DNA of 64,000 bases, taken from contig DATJWM010000060.1 of the NCBI GenBank assembly GCA_035501255.1, positions 1-64,000 of the forward strand, written 5' to 3'. Under the pieces are notes generated by a model that worked only from the letters and a program-made list of their open reading frames with translations, made no database searches and was not told the DNA's origin. This DNA is from JAFAZI01 sp035501255 (GTDB taxonomy: Bacteria; Actinomycetota; Actinomycetes; JAFAQI01). Each line of letters opens with the position of its first letter. Positions within the stretch are counted from its first letter, which is position 1. A program made the position numbers and the translations under genes. This document shows positions 1 to 8,731 of the stretch, piece by piece.

Positions 1-1
1 C

Positions 2-1705
2 GTACGCAGGGCAGGCAAGCTTGCCAACCTGACCGAGGCTCTTGCTGCCGATGACCCTGCGCGCCTGTCCGGCACCCTGGGGATCGGTCACACTCGGTGG
101 GCGACCCACGGTGCGCCGACGGACCACAACGCGCACCCGCACGTCGACTGCACCGCAGCGATCGCCGTCGTGCACAACGGCACGCTGGAGAACTATCTCG
201 AGCTGCGCGCCGGGTTGGAAGACCGCGGGCACACGCTGCGCAGTGAGACCGACACCGAAGTGGTCGCCCACCTCATCGAGGAGCGCTACGACGGGGACCT
301 CGCCGCCACGGTGCGGTCGGTCTGCGCGGACCTCGATGGCTCCTACGTGCTCGTCGTGGCTCACCGCGACCATCCCGACCGGGTGGTCGGAGCGCGCCGC
401 AACCTTCCGCTGGTCGCTGGACTCGGCGACGGGGAGAGCTTCCTCGCCAGCGATGTCACTGCGTTCATCGCCCACACCCGCAAGGCGCGGGCGATCGAGC
501 AGGACCACTTCGTCGAGCTGTGCCGTGACGGAATCACGGTCACCGACGCTTCGGGCACCCAGGTCGAGGGCGGGGAGTTTCACGTCGACTGGGACATCTC
601 GGCCGCGGAGAAGTCCGGCTACGAGTACTTCATGCTCAAAGAGATCGACGAGCAGCCCGAAGCCGTCCGGGAGACGATCGGCGGGCGCCTTGACCAGTCC
701 GGGCGAATCCGGCTCGACGAGCTCGCCCTGAGCGACCGCGACGTCCAGGAGATGACGCAGGTCGTCGTCGCCGGCTGCGGCTCGGCGTACCACTCCGGGA
801 TGGTGGCGAAGTACGCGATCGAACGGTGGGCGCGGCTACCCGTGCATGTCGAGATCGCCAGCGAGTTCCGCTACCGCGATCCGGTTCTCGACCGCCGGAC
901 GCTCGTCGTCGCCATCAGCCAGAGCGGGGAGACCGCTGACACGCTCGAGGCGATCCGCCACGCCCGACGCCAGGACGTCCCGGTCCTCGCCGTCACCAAC
1001 ACGGTCGGCTCGTCGGTCGCCCGCGAAAGCGATGCCGCGTTCTACACCCGCGGCGGACCGGAGATCGCGGTCGCGTCGACCAAGGCGGTGATGACCCAGC
1101 TCGCCGCGGTGTACCTCGTCGGTCTCTACCTCGCTCAGGTGCGCGGCTACCGCACCACCGAGGAGGTCCGCTCCCACTTCTTCGATCTCGAGCAGACGCC
1201 CGCGTTGATCGCCGAGGTGTTGGCCCGGATGGATCCGGTGCGCAAGCTGGCGCGAGAGATCGCGGGAAACGAGCGCGTGCTGTTCCTCGGCCGTCATGTC
1301 GGATATCCGATGGCCCTGGAGGGAGCGCTCAAGCTCAAGGAGTTGGCCTACATCTCTGCCGAAGGCTTCCCGGCCGGGGAGATCAAGCACGGACCGATCG
1401 CCTTGGTCGACAAGGACACCCCGGTCGTGGTGATCGCGCCCCGGCACGCGCTGACCCCGAAACTCGTGACCAACGTGCAGGAGATCCGCGCTCGGGGTGC
1501 GCGCACGATTGTGATCGCGACCGACGGCGACGACAGCCTGGTCCCGCACGCGGATGACCTGATCCGGGTGCCGGACACCAAATCGCTGCTCTCGCCGCTT
1601 CTCACGCTCGTCCCGATGCAGGTGCTGGCGGCGGAGTTCGCGGTCGCTCGTGGACTCGATGTCGACCAGCCGCGCAACCTCGCGAAGAGCGTCACGGTCG
1701 AGTAA
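2..1705 (+). CDS. glmS: Glutamine--fructose-6-phosphate aminotransferase (isomerizing), 5' end outside window
   Basis: The enzyme makes glucosamine-6-phosphate from fructose-6-phosphate and glutamine, the first committed step toward UDP-GlcNAc for peptidoglycan. The reading frame is open from base 2, so the start codon and the N-terminal catalytic Cys lie to the left of the window; about 567 codons of a protein usually slightly over 600 residues are visible. The glutaminase domain shows HTRWATHG and HNGTLENY. Two SIS sugar-isomerase domains follow, with GCGSAYHSG and SQSGETADT in the first, and the C-terminus ends in the typical DQPRNLAKSVTVE. acpS follows 27 bp downstream on the same strand. 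Nothing looks broken; identification is secure. Confidence 0.97.
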   Translation, partial: VRRAGKLANLTEALAADDPARLSGTLGIGHTRWATHGAPTDHNAHPHVDCTAAIAVVHNGTLENYLELRAGLEDRGHTLRSETDTEVVAHLIEERYDGDLAATVRSVCADLDGSYVLVVAHRDHPDRVVGARRNLPLVAGLGDGESFLASDVTAFIAHTRKARAIEQDHFVELCRDGITVTDASGTQVEGGEFHVDWDISAAEKSGYEYFMLKEIDEQPEAVRETIGGRLDQSGRIRLDELALSDRDVQEMTQVVVAGCGSAYHSGMVAKYAIERWARLPVHVEIASEFRYRDPVLDRRTLVVAISQSGETADTLEAIRHARRQDVPVLAVTNTVGSSVARESDAAFYTRGGPEIAVASTKAVMTQLAAVYLVGLYLAQVRGYRTTEEVRSHFFDLEQTPALIAEVLARMDPVRKLAREIAGNERVLFLGRHVGYPMALEGALKLKELAYISAEGFPAGEIKHGPIALVDKDTPVVVIAPRHALTPKLVTNVQEIRARGARTIVIATDGDDSLVPHADDLIRVPDTKSLLSPLLTLVPMQVLAAEFAVARGLDVDQPRNLAKSVTVE

Positions 1706-1732
1706 GACGCGGCCACGGGTCACAATTGGCCG

Positions 1733-2089
1733 GTGATCGTCGGGATCGGAGTCGACATCGTCGACGTAGAGCGGTTTGGGCGCACGATCGAGCGCACCCC
1801 GCATCTCCTCCACCGGCTGTTCACCGACTCCGAACGCGACGCCCCCGTGCGCAGCCTCGCCGCCACGTTTGCGGCCAAGGAGGCGGTGGCAAAGGTTCTG
1901 GGCGCGCCGCCCGGTCTCGTGTGGCATGACTGCGAGGTGCAGCACGAGCCTTCCGGCCGGCCCCGGCTGGCCGTGCGGGGCACCGTGGCCGCCAGCGCGG
2001 CCGACTCCGGCGTCCTTCGCTGGCACCTATCGCTGACCCACGACGGCACGAGCGCGCTCGCCATGGTCGTGGGTGAAGGTCTCGGATGA
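1733..2089 (+). CDS. acpS: Holo-[acyl-carrier-protein] synthase
   Basis: AcpS transfers 4'-phosphopantetheine from CoA to the serine of acyl carrier proteins. The 118-residue product has the normal family length. It shows GVDIVDVERF near the N-terminus with D8, and FAAKEAVAKVL with E50; these acidic residues are the Mg ligands of the family. HLSLTHDGTSALA near the end is also typical. Translation starts at GTG 1733, because the conserved IVGIGVDIV strand begins right after it. The stop overlaps the ATG of the next gene (ATGA), which suggests translational coupling with nnr. Confidence 0.95.
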   Translation: MIVGIGVDIVDVERFGRTIERTPHLLHRLFTDSERDAPVRSLAATFAAKEAVAKVLGAPPGLVWHDCEVQHEPSGRPRLAVRGTVAASAADSGVLRWHLSLTHDGTSALAMVVGEGLG

Positions 2090-3561
2090 GGGCGGCGTAC
2101 TCCGCCCAGGAGATCCGGGCGGCCGAAGAACCGCTGCTCGCGGCGTTGCCCGACGGCACGCTGATGGCCCGGGCGGCGTTCGCGTTGGCTCGCCGGTGCG
2201 CCGATCTGCTCGGCCGGGTCTACGGGGCGAGGGTGGTCGTCCTCGCCGGCTCGGGCGGCAACGGCGGCGACGCGTTGTACGCCGGTGCGCACCTGGCCCG
2301 ACGTGGCGCCCGGGTCGACGCCGTCGTGCTCGCGGACTCCGCGCATCCTGGCGCGCTCGCGGCCTGCCGGGTGGCGGGCTGCCGACTCTGGGACGCCGGG
2401 GTCGACCCTGAGGGGTTGCTGGGTGCGGCGGATCTCGTGATCGACGGCATGGTGGGGATCGGCGGTACCGGCCCGCTGCGAGCCCCGATGGCCCGGATCG
2501 CCACAACACTCGATGAGCGTGACCCTGGTCCGCTGGTGGTCGCGGTCGACATCCCGAGCGGCGTCACCGCCTCGACCGGCGAGGTGCCCGCAGCGGCGAT
2601 CGCCGCGGACGTGACCGTGACGTTCGGTGCGTTGAAGGCCGGCCTGGTGATCGACCCGGGTGCGTCGTACGCCGGTCGGGTCGAAGTCATCGACATCGGG
2701 CTGACGCTGCCCGCGCCGGAGGTGACCCTGCTCGACGCGGAGGACGTGGCCGGGCTTGCGAGCGAACCCAGCGCGCTCTCCGACAAGTACCGGCGGGGGG
2801 TGCTCGGCGTCCTCTCCGGAAGTGCGGCGTACCCCGGGGCGGCCGCCCTCAGCGTGGGCGGCGCGCTGGCGACCGGTGTCGGCATGCTGCGTTTCGTCGG
2901 CCCCGCCGGCCCCGCCGAGCTGGTGCGCCACCGCTGGCCCGAGGCCGTCGTCACCGTCGTGGAGCCCGGTGACCGACGGGATGTGGCGGACGTGGGACGG
3001 GTTCAGGCCTGGGTGGCAGGACCCGGGTTGGGCGCGGATCCCGAGGCCGGGAGGTTGCTCGCCTCGGTTCTCGCGAGCGATGTGCCGGTGCTGCTGGACG
3101 CGGACGCGATCACCTGGCTGGCGGCGAACCCCGGGGCGCTGCGCGGTCGGCGCGCGCCGACGCTGCTGACCCCGCATGTGGGAGAGTTCGCGCGGCTCAC
3201 CGGCGACGATGTCGAGGTCGTGAGGGCGCGTCGACTCGAGCGGGTCCGTGCGGCCGCCGCATCGTGGGAGGCCACCGTGCTGCTCAAGGGGTCGACGACG
3301 CTCGTCGCGACTCCGGACGGCATCGCACGGGTCAACTCGGCGGCGACGGCGTACCTGGCGACCGCCGGAAGTGGCGATGTCCTGTCCGGCGTCTGCGGTG
3401 CCCTGCTCGCCGGTGGGGTCGACACCCTCGATGCCGGATCGGGCGGCGCGTTCGTCCACGGCCTCGCCGCGCTGCGCGCGATTGGGGTGCCGCCGGTGTC
3501 GATCACCGCGATGGACATCGTGGACGCGATCCCCGAGGCCATCCGATCGCTGCGGCGCTGA
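2086..3561 (+). CDS. nnr: Bifunctional NAD(P)H-hydrate epimerase / ADP-dependent NAD(P)H-hydrate dehydratase
   Basis: This repair enzyme restores NADH and NADPH damaged by hydration: the N-terminal domain epimerises the R and S hydrates and the C-terminal domain dehydrates the S form using ADP. The 491-residue product carries both domains. The YjeF-N part (about 1-210) shows GSGGNGGDALYAG at 55-67 and VAVDIPSGV near 152. The ribokinase-like part (about 225-490) shows TPHVGEFARLTG, VLLKGSTTLVATPDG and TAGSGDVLSGV, the nucleotide-binding motifs. It overlaps acpS by 4 bp, a common actinobacterial pairing. A tandem palindrome array follows its stop codon. Confidence 0.94.
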   Translation: MRAAYSAQEIRAAEEPLLAALPDGTLMARAAFALARRCADLLGRVYGARVVVLAGSGGNGGDALYAGAHLARRGARVDAVVLADSAHPGALAACRVAGCRLWDAGVDPEGLLGAADLVIDGMVGIGGTGPLRAPMARIATTLDERDPGPLVVAVDIPSGVTASTGEVPAAAIAADVTVTFGALKAGLVIDPGASYAGRVEVIDIGLTLPAPEVTLLDAEDVAGLASEPSALSDKYRRGVLGVLSGSAAYPGAAALSVGGALATGVGMLRFVGPAGPAELVRHRWPEAVVTVVEPGDRRDVADVGRVQAWVAGPGLGADPEAGRLLASVLASDVPVLLDADAITWLAANPGALRGRRAPTLLTPHVGEFARLTGDDVEVVRARRLERVRAAAASWEATVLLKGSTTLVATPDGIARVNSAATAYLATAGSGDVLSGVCGALLAGGVDTLDAGSGGAFVHGLAALRAIGVPPVSITAMDIVDAIPEAIRSLRR

Positions 3562-3568
3562 TCCCGAG

Positions 3569-3740
3569 TACCGGCGTGACGCCGCTACGGGTACGGCGTA
3601 CCGGCGTGACGCCGCTTCGGGTACGGCGTACCGGCGTGACGCCGCTTCGGGTACGGCGTACCGGCGTGACGCCGCTACGGGTACGGCGTACCGGCGTGAC
3701 GCCGCTACGGGTACGGCGTACCGGCGTGACGCCGCTTCGC
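3569..3740. repeat. Tandem array of six 13-bp palindromes at 30-bp period
   Basis: Six copies of the perfect palindrome CGGCGTGACGCCG (one-base centre) start at 3572, 3602, 3632, 3662, 3692 and 3722. The period is exactly 30 bp and the linkers are nearly identical (CTACGGGTACGGCGTAC, with CTTC in some copies). The array fills the gap between nnr and the oppositely oriented small gene that ends at 3745. The one-base centre makes a hairpin of a single copy unlikely, so a dimeric protein-binding site or a REP-like element fits better; this is inference. A second array with the same core and period lies at 34403-34477, and one isolated core at 7564. Confidence 0.9.
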
Positions 3741-3744
3741 GCGG

Positions 3745-3954
3745 TCAGCCGGTGGCGTCGATGATCTCGCGGCGGCGGATCTCGAGCTGCGCGATCAGCG
3801 CTTCCTGCTGCTCGGCCGCCTCGATGACCGATGCGCGGTCGGAGATGTCGGTTAATTCGCTGCGGGCGTCAATTGCAGCCTGGCGCAACTCGGCGATCCG
3901 CTCATCGAGCTCGTCGAGTTCCTCACGGGCGTCTTGTGGTTGCGCGGCAGTCAT
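3745..3954 (-). CDS. Small coiled-coil protein of unknown function
   Basis: The frame encodes 69 residues from an ATG at 3954. The product is highly charged and probably almost all alpha-helical, with heptad-like stretches such as ELDELDERIAEL and EQQEALIAQLEIRRREI. It has no signal peptide or membrane segment. I do not recognise the family. It is divergent from alr, whose GTG start is 73 bp away, and convergent with nnr across the palindrome array. The coding case rests on sequence character (no internal oddities, plausible amino-acid composition for the genome) rather than on a known homologue. Confidence 0.55.
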   Translation of the reverse strand: MTAAQPQDAREELDELDERIAELRQAAIDARSELTDISDRASVIEAAEQQEALIAQLEIRRREIIDATG

Positions 3955-4027
3955 GGCACCTCATCATTTCGCGGTCCGGGTGATCATGCCCACCCGGGCG
4001 GCTGCCCACACCTGAGACACTGACGAG

Positions 4028-5155
4028 GTGACGACCTCGGCCGCCCGGATCGATCTGGACGCGATCCGGAGCAACGTCTCGACGCTGTGCGCGAAGGCAG
4101 GCCCCGCGGCCGTGATGGCCGTCGTGAAGGCGGACGGCTACGGTCACGGCGCGGTCGCCAGCGCCCGGGCGGCGCTGGACGGTGGCGCCCGTTGGCTCGG
4201 TGTCGCGACCGTCGCGGAGGCGCTCGAGCTCCGCGCGGCCGGGATCGACGCACCCGCGCTCGCCTGGCTCATCGGCCCGACCGAGGACTGGTCCGCGGTT
4301 GTGGCCGCGGACGTCGACGTCAGCGTCAGTGCCCAGTGGGCGTTGGCGAAAGCGGTCAGCGCCTCGCGCGCGTCCGGTCGCCCCGCCCGGGTGCACCTGA
4401 AGGTCGACACCGGGCTCGGGCGAGCCGGTGCCACCGTTCACGACTGGCCGCAGCTGGTCGATGCCGCTGCGAAGGCGCAGGCCGACGGGACGGTCGACGT
4501 CGTGGGCGTGTGGTCCCATCTCGCGTACGCCGACAGCCCTCGGCACCCGACCATCGAGGCCCAGCGACGCGTTTTCGATTCGGCGCTTGAGACCGCGACC
4601 GCCGGCGGCCTGTCCCCGCGGCTCCGGCACCTGGCGAACTCCGCGGCCACGTTCGCTCTGCCCGATACCCACTACGACCTCGTTCGTCCGGGGATCGCGG
4701 TCTACGGGCTCTCGCCGGGTCCGCAGGTCGGGACCGGCGCCGAGCTCGGGCTGCGGCCGGCGATGACGTTGACCAGCGAGGTCGTGCTCGTCAAACGCGT
4801 GCCGGCTGGGCAAGGGGTGTCCTACGCCCACCGCTACACCACAAGCACCGATACGACGCTCGCCCTCGTCCCTGTCGGGTACGCCGATGGCGTCCCTCGG
4901 CATCTGACGAACGTGGGGGAGGTCGCAATCGGGCCGAACCGGTACCGGATAGCCGGCACGGTTTGCATGGATCAGTTCGTCCTCGACGTCGGCGACGAGC
5001 CGGTTGCCGTCGGTGACCAGGTCGTCCTGTTCGGCGACGGGCGCGAGGGTGGGCCGACGGCCGATGACTGGGCGGCGTCGATCGGCACCATCAACTACGA
5101 GATCGTGACGCGGGTCGGCGCCCGGGTGCCGCGGGTTTACGAGGGCTCGCGGTGA
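4028..5155 (+). CDS. alr: Alanine racemase
   Basis: This PLP enzyme interconverts L- and D-alanine for peptidoglycan. The 375-residue product is of normal length. The PLP lysine is K34 in VMAVVKADGYGHG, and the catalytic tyrosine of the C-terminal beta domain lies in GVSYAHRYT. Other family blocks include HLKVDTGLGRAG, VRPGIAVYG and VCMDQFVLDVG. Translation starts at GTG 4028, just before the usual ARIDLDAI block. The stop overlaps the GTG of the next gene (GTGA), beginning a tightly coupled run: alr, hydrolase, uracil-DNA glycosylase, tsaE. alr upstream of the t6A genes is the usual actinobacterial order. Confidence 0.96.
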   Translation: MTTSAARIDLDAIRSNVSTLCAKAGPAAVMAVVKADGYGHGAVASARAALDGGARWLGVATVAEALELRAAGIDAPALAWLIGPTEDWSAVVAADVDVSVSAQWALAKAVSASRASGRPARVHLKVDTGLGRAGATVHDWPQLVDAAAKAQADGTVDVVGVWSHLAYADSPRHPTIEAQRRVFDSALETATAGGLSPRLRHLANSAATFALPDTHYDLVRPGIAVYGLSPGPQVGTGAELGLRPAMTLTSEVVLVKRVPAGQGVSYAHRYTTSTDTTLALVPVGYADGVPRHLTNVGEVAIGPNRYRIAGTVCMDQFVLDVGDEPVAVGDQVVLFGDGREGGPTADDWAASIGTINYEIVTRVGARVPRVYEGSR

Positions 5156-6219
5156 GCACCCGCCGCCGCCTCGGGGTGGCCGCGCTCGCAACGGGTGCAG
5201 CGAGCGCGGCGATCGCCGGGGTGATCGCGGTCGAGCACCGGGCGATCGGCCGGGCTCGCAAAGGGCCGGATCCGTATGCCGACGAGCCACTGGGATCGCT
5301 GCATACTCCAGGGACAGAGGTGGCCCTCGAGGGCGACGTGACGCTGCATGTCGAGATCGATGGCGACCGGGACTCGCCCCTAACGGTGGTCTTCGCGCAC
5401 GGATACGCGCTGTCGATGGATTCGTTCCACTTCCAGCGGCGCGATCTCGGTGGCGACGCCAGGCTGGTGTTCTACGACCAGCGCAGCCACGGGCGGTCCG
5501 GACGGTCAGCGCGTGCGGATTGCACGATCGAGCAGTTGGGCGAGGACCTCTATTCGGTGCTTGCTGCCGTCGCGCCGAGCGGGCCGGTCGTGCTGGTCGG
5601 GCACTCGATGGGTGGCATGACCGTCCTCTCGCTGGCCGGCCGGCATCCTGAGCTCGTCGGTGACCGAGTGGTCGGAGTCGCGCTCTTGTCCACCTCGACC
5701 GGCGATCTGGCCAAGCAGGTGCTGGGCGTTCCGGGGTGGCTGTCGCGGCTGGTCAACCCGGCGGTGCCACAGGTGGCGAAGGTCGTGCGCAGCCGGGCGG
5801 CCACGCTCGAGCGCAATCGCAAAATCGGCAGCGACGTCGCCTACTTGTTCACCCGGCATTTCTCCTTCGCCGCGGATGCGCCTCCGTCCCTCGTGCACTT
5901 CATGGAGCGGATGCTCACGGCCACCTCGGTCGAGGTCATGTCGGACTTCTTCGACGCCTTCCTCTCCCACGACGCGGTCGAGGCGCTATCCGTGCTCAGC
6001 GATGTCCCGGTTCTCATCTCCTGTGGAGACCGGGACCTGCTGACCCCGTTGTCGCACAGCGAGCTCATGGCCGCCATGCTCCCCGACGCCGAGCTCCAGA
6101 TCCTCTCCGGTGCGAACCACATGGCGATCCTCGAGCGCTACCCCGCGGTGAATGCGGCGCTTCGGCGATTGTTCGAGCGGGCGCTCGGGGGGTCGTCTCC
6201 GCAGGCGATCGCGGGGTGA
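5152..6219 (+). CDS. Alpha/beta-fold hydrolase, possibly membrane-anchored
   Basis: The 355-residue protein has an alpha/beta hydrolase fold with the nucleophile elbow GHSMGGM, an oxyanion-side HGYAL strand, an acid in CGDRDLLTP and a catalytic His in GANHMAI. The N-terminus is Arg-rich and then hydrophobic (LGVAALATGAASAAIAGVIA), so it could be an uncleaved signal anchor. The substrate is unknown; the closest idea is an esterase/lipase, since a hydrolase of this type often lies between alr and tsaE in actinobacteria. It overlaps alr upstream and the glycosylase gene downstream by 4 bp each. Confidence 0.85.
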   Translation: MSTRRRLGVAALATGAASAAIAGVIAVEHRAIGRARKGPDPYADEPLGSLHTPGTEVALEGDVTLHVEIDGDRDSPLTVVFAHGYALSMDSFHFQRRDLGGDARLVFYDQRSHGRSGRSARADCTIEQLGEDLYSVLAAVAPSGPVVLVGHSMGGMTVLSLAGRHPELVGDRVVGVALLSTSTGDLAKQVLGVPGWLSRLVNPAVPQVAKVVRSRAATLERNRKIGSDVAYLFTRHFSFAADAPPSLVHFMERMLTATSVEVMSDFFDAFLSHDAVEALSVLSDVPVLISCGDRDLLTPLSHSELMAAMLPDAELQILSGANHMAILERYPAVNAALRRLFERALGGSSPQAIAG

Positions 6220-6836
6220 GCCCTCGCCGAGCGGACCCGTCGGTCGCGGACATCGAGGCTCGCGCCGCCGCGTGTGCCGACCTCGCGTCGCTCGCGACGG
6301 CGGCCCGCTCCTGCACGGCGTGCGCCGAGTTCGCCGCGACCCGCACGACGGTGGTCGTCGGCGACACCCCGGCCAACCCGCGCCTGCTCATCGTCGGTGA
6401 GGCCCCGGGGGCGAACGAGGATCTCGCCGGACGGCCGTTCGTCGGCCGGGGTGGAGAGCTCCTCGACACGCTCCTCGCCGAGGTCGGCCTGTCGCGCACC
6501 GGACTCGCCGTGCTCAATGTCGTGAAGTGCCGCCCGCCGGCCAACCGCACCCCGACCCGGGCCGAGGCAACCCGGTGCACAGGCTGGCTCGACCGCCAGG
6601 TTGCGCTGATCGATCCTCCGCTCGTGCTGACGCTTGGCCGCACCGCGCTCACCTGGGCGCTCGGCGCCGCGGTGACGTTGGACGCCGTCAGGGGAAAGGT
6701 GCACCGCTGGCGGGGCCGACGACTCGTCGCGTCGTACCATCCGTCGGCTGCCTTGCGATTCGGACCTCGCGGAGCGCCGCGTCAGGCGCTCGAGTCCGAC
6801 CTTCGCGTCGTCGCCGAGGCCGTCCGATGCGGGTGA
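6216..6836 (+). CDS. Uracil-DNA glycosylase, family 4 type with Fe-S cysteines
   Basis: The enzyme removes uracil from DNA. The 206-residue product starts at GTG 6216, inside the stop of the upstream hydrolase gene; the open frame extends further upstream, but conserved sequence begins only after this point. The catalytic block GEAPGANED and the C-terminal SYHPSAAL are both present. Four cysteines match the 4Fe-4S ligands of this family: the pair in CTACAEF, one in VKCRPP and one in TRCTGWL. tsaE begins before this gene ends, so the two are probably co-translated. Confidence 0.9.
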   Translation: MSPRRADPSVADIEARAAACADLASLATAARSCTACAEFAATRTTVVVGDTPANPRLLIVGEAPGANEDLAGRPFVGRGGELLDTLLAEVGLSRTGLAVLNVVKCRPPANRTPTRAEATRCTGWLDRQVALIDPPLVLTLGRTALTWALGAAVTLDAVRGKVHRWRGRRLVASYHPSAALRFGPRGAPRQALESDLRVVAEAVRCG

Positions 6837-7288
6837 AGGTCGAGACGCCCGAGGCGATGCGCGCCCACGGCGAGCAGATTGCCGCGGACCTGCGCGCCGG
6901 TGACCTCGTCATCCTCAGCGGGGCGCTCGGCGCCGGCAAGACCACCTTTGCGCAAGGGATCGGACGCGGGCTCGGCGTGGCCGGGGCGGTGCTTTCCCCG
7001 ACGTTCGTCATCGCCCGGGTGCACCGGGGGGGCCGGCTTCCGCTGGTGCACGTCGATGCGTATCGGCTGGCCTCGATCGACGAGGTCGACGACCTCGACC
7101 TGGACGCCTCCCTTGAGGAGTCGGTGACCCTCGTGGAGTGGGGCGAGGGGCTGGTCGAAAGCCTGACCGGCGACCGGCTGGTGGTCACCATCGGGCGCAG
7201 CGAGGACATCGGTGATGAAACCAGGTACGTCGAGGTCGCCGGAATTGGCGACCGCTGGACTGGGACCGCCGCCCGGCAGCGAGGCTGA
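6827..7288 (+). CDS. tsaE: tRNA t6A biosynthesis ATPase TsaE
   Basis: TsaE is the small P-loop ATPase that works with TsaB and TsaD to place threonylcarbamoyl on A37 of tRNA. The 153-residue product shows the Walker A motif GALGAGKTTFAQ, the SPTFVIARVH block, HVDAYRL, and LVEWGE near the end. I take ATG 6827 as the start; GTG 6833, which overlaps the upstream stop as GTGA, is an equally possible alternative that removes two residues. In related genomes tsaB usually follows immediately; here a 759-bp stretch without a clear gene intervenes. Confidence 0.93.
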   Translation: MRVKVETPEAMRAHGEQIAADLRAGDLVILSGALGAGKTTFAQGIGRGLGVAGAVLSPTFVIARVHRGGRLPLVHVDAYRLASIDEVDDLDLDASLEESVTLVEWGEGLVESLTGDRLVVTIGRSEDIGDETRYVEVAGIGDRWTGTAARQRG

Positions 7289-8047
7289 CCTCATCCAGGG
7301 ACCGAGGTCACGGGGAGAGGGCACAGGTAGCTTGCGGATTCGACAGGATGAACAACACCTCGCCGAGTCGGGTGTCTCCGGTCGACGACCAGCGGCCCAA
7401 CGGCGGATCACCATGACGATCGTTCGCGCCGGAATCGCCGGATGGAACTCCAGGCCCATCAGGCGGACGGCGCTGCACGCCCAGACCCGTGCCGAGTGGA
7501 CGTAACCGGGCACCAACTTATGGCTCGATTGGCCTTCGGAAACGACGTTTTCCTCGCTCCCCACGGCGTCACGCCGCGGACATCCGCCACCGAGGCGACG
7601 GCGAGGCTCCTCGCAGATCCAGCCGCGAGCTCCCTCGGCCACCATCACCGGCAGGAGGTCTTCGCGATCTACCAGCACCTCGGCACGCGTCGACCAGTGT
7701 GGCTCCTCCTAGCGCATGGTGTTCCATCAATCGGATCGCTCAGCGGCAAGGTCGAGATGCACGACATCGTCGACATCCTCGACGACCGCACTCAGCGCCC
7801 CCTGTCGATGATCGACGCCCTCCCAAACGGCGGCAAATCGGGGGTCTGAGCAGGACAAATCGTGTGGTCGGAGCGCCCCGCACCAGGTCCGGCGTGCGCG
7901 AATCGTGACTTGACCTGCGCCGGTCGGTATCCGACCCGTGCTGGACACTGTCGACCCGAACCAGGCGCTGCTCGTCGTCCATGCCGAAGATGACGCGGGC
8001 CGTCACAGCGCGCGGAGGACCGGACAGGTCCGCACTAGCGTGGTCGG
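7289..8047. other. 759-bp segment without a gene I can support, between tsaE and tsaB
   Basis: This is the only stretch over 300 bp in the window without a confident gene. The best open frame is 7442-7849 on the plus strand (135 codons), which matches nothing I recognise. On the minus strand, fragments with a plausible protein-like character occur in different frames near 7730-7850 and 7480-7680 (for example EVLVDREDLLPVMVAEG), which could be remnants of a decayed gene. One copy of the CGGCGTCACGCCG palindrome lies at 7564-7576. The segment separates genes that are normally adjacent, so an insertion followed by decay is possible but unproven. Confidence 0.5.
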
Positions 8048-8731
8048 GTGCTTGTCCTCGGCTTCGACACCTCGACCCCAGCGGTCACGGTGGCGCTCGG
8101 CAGGGTCGCTGCTCGGGGCGTGACCGGCGCGGTCGACGCGGACATCCTGGCCGAGACGACCGAGGTTGCCTCGAACCGGCACGGCGAGCTCCTCGGGCCG
8201 CTGATCGAGAAGGTCCTGCGGGCCGGCGGCGTGAGGCCGGCCGCTCTCGCCGCCGTCGCAGTCGGGACCGGTCCCGGACCGTTCACCGGTCTGCGGGTGG
8301 GAATCGTCACCGCGAAGGCGATGGCCGACGCGCTCGGCATCCCGGCGTACGGGCAACCATCGCTGACCCTGCTCACTCGCGCCGACGCGGGGGTGGCGAC
8401 CAACGCTCGACGCAAGCAGGTCTACTGGGCGGTCCTGCGCGACTCGACGATCGTCGCGGGTCCGGAGATCGACCTGCCCCAGATCGCGGCGCAGCGTTTC
8501 GTTGCCGCCGGAGTGGGCGCGGTGTGCGGGGAAGGCCCGCAGCTCTATCCGGCCGAGTTCGCGGCCTGTACGACGATGCCCGACTGCGAATACCCCCGGG
8601 CGGCCTTGCTCATCGCCTCGGTGGCCCGGCGTGCCTGGGACGGGGCGCCCGCCGACGACCTGCAGCCGCTCTACCTGCGCCGACCGGACGCCTCGCCCCC
8701 GGGCCGACCCAAAGCGGTGACCCCCCGATGA
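8048..8731 (+). CDS. tsaB: tRNA t6A biosynthesis protein TsaB
   Basis: TsaB is the non-catalytic ASKHA-fold partner that forms a heterodimer with TsaD. The 227-residue product begins at GTG 8048 with LVLGFDTSTPAVTVALG and carries GTGPGPFTGLRVGI, both diagnostic of the family. It overlaps rimI by ATGA. The order tsaB-rimI-tsaD is the standard actinobacterial arrangement. Confidence 0.94.
   Translation: MLVLGFDTSTPAVTVALGRVAARGVTGAVDADILAETTEVASNRHGELLGPLIEKVLRAGGVRPAALAAVAVGTGPGPFTGLRVGIVTAKAMADALGIPAYGQPSLTLLTRADAGVATNARRKQVYWAVLRDSTIVAGPEIDLPQIAAQRFVAAGVGAVCGEGPQLYPAEFAACTTMPDCEYPRAALLIASVARRAWDGAPADDLQPLYLRRPDASPPGRPKAVTPR

Noticed and set aside
3569..3740. The 30-bp period could suggest a CRISPR array
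   Set aside because: Both core and linker are nearly identical in every unit, so there are no unique spacers, and no cas genes are present.
7442..7849. 135-codon open frame in the tsaE-tsaB gap as a gene
   Set aside because: No recognised family, no clear ribosome-binding site, and protein-like fragments on the other strand make it unsafe to call.
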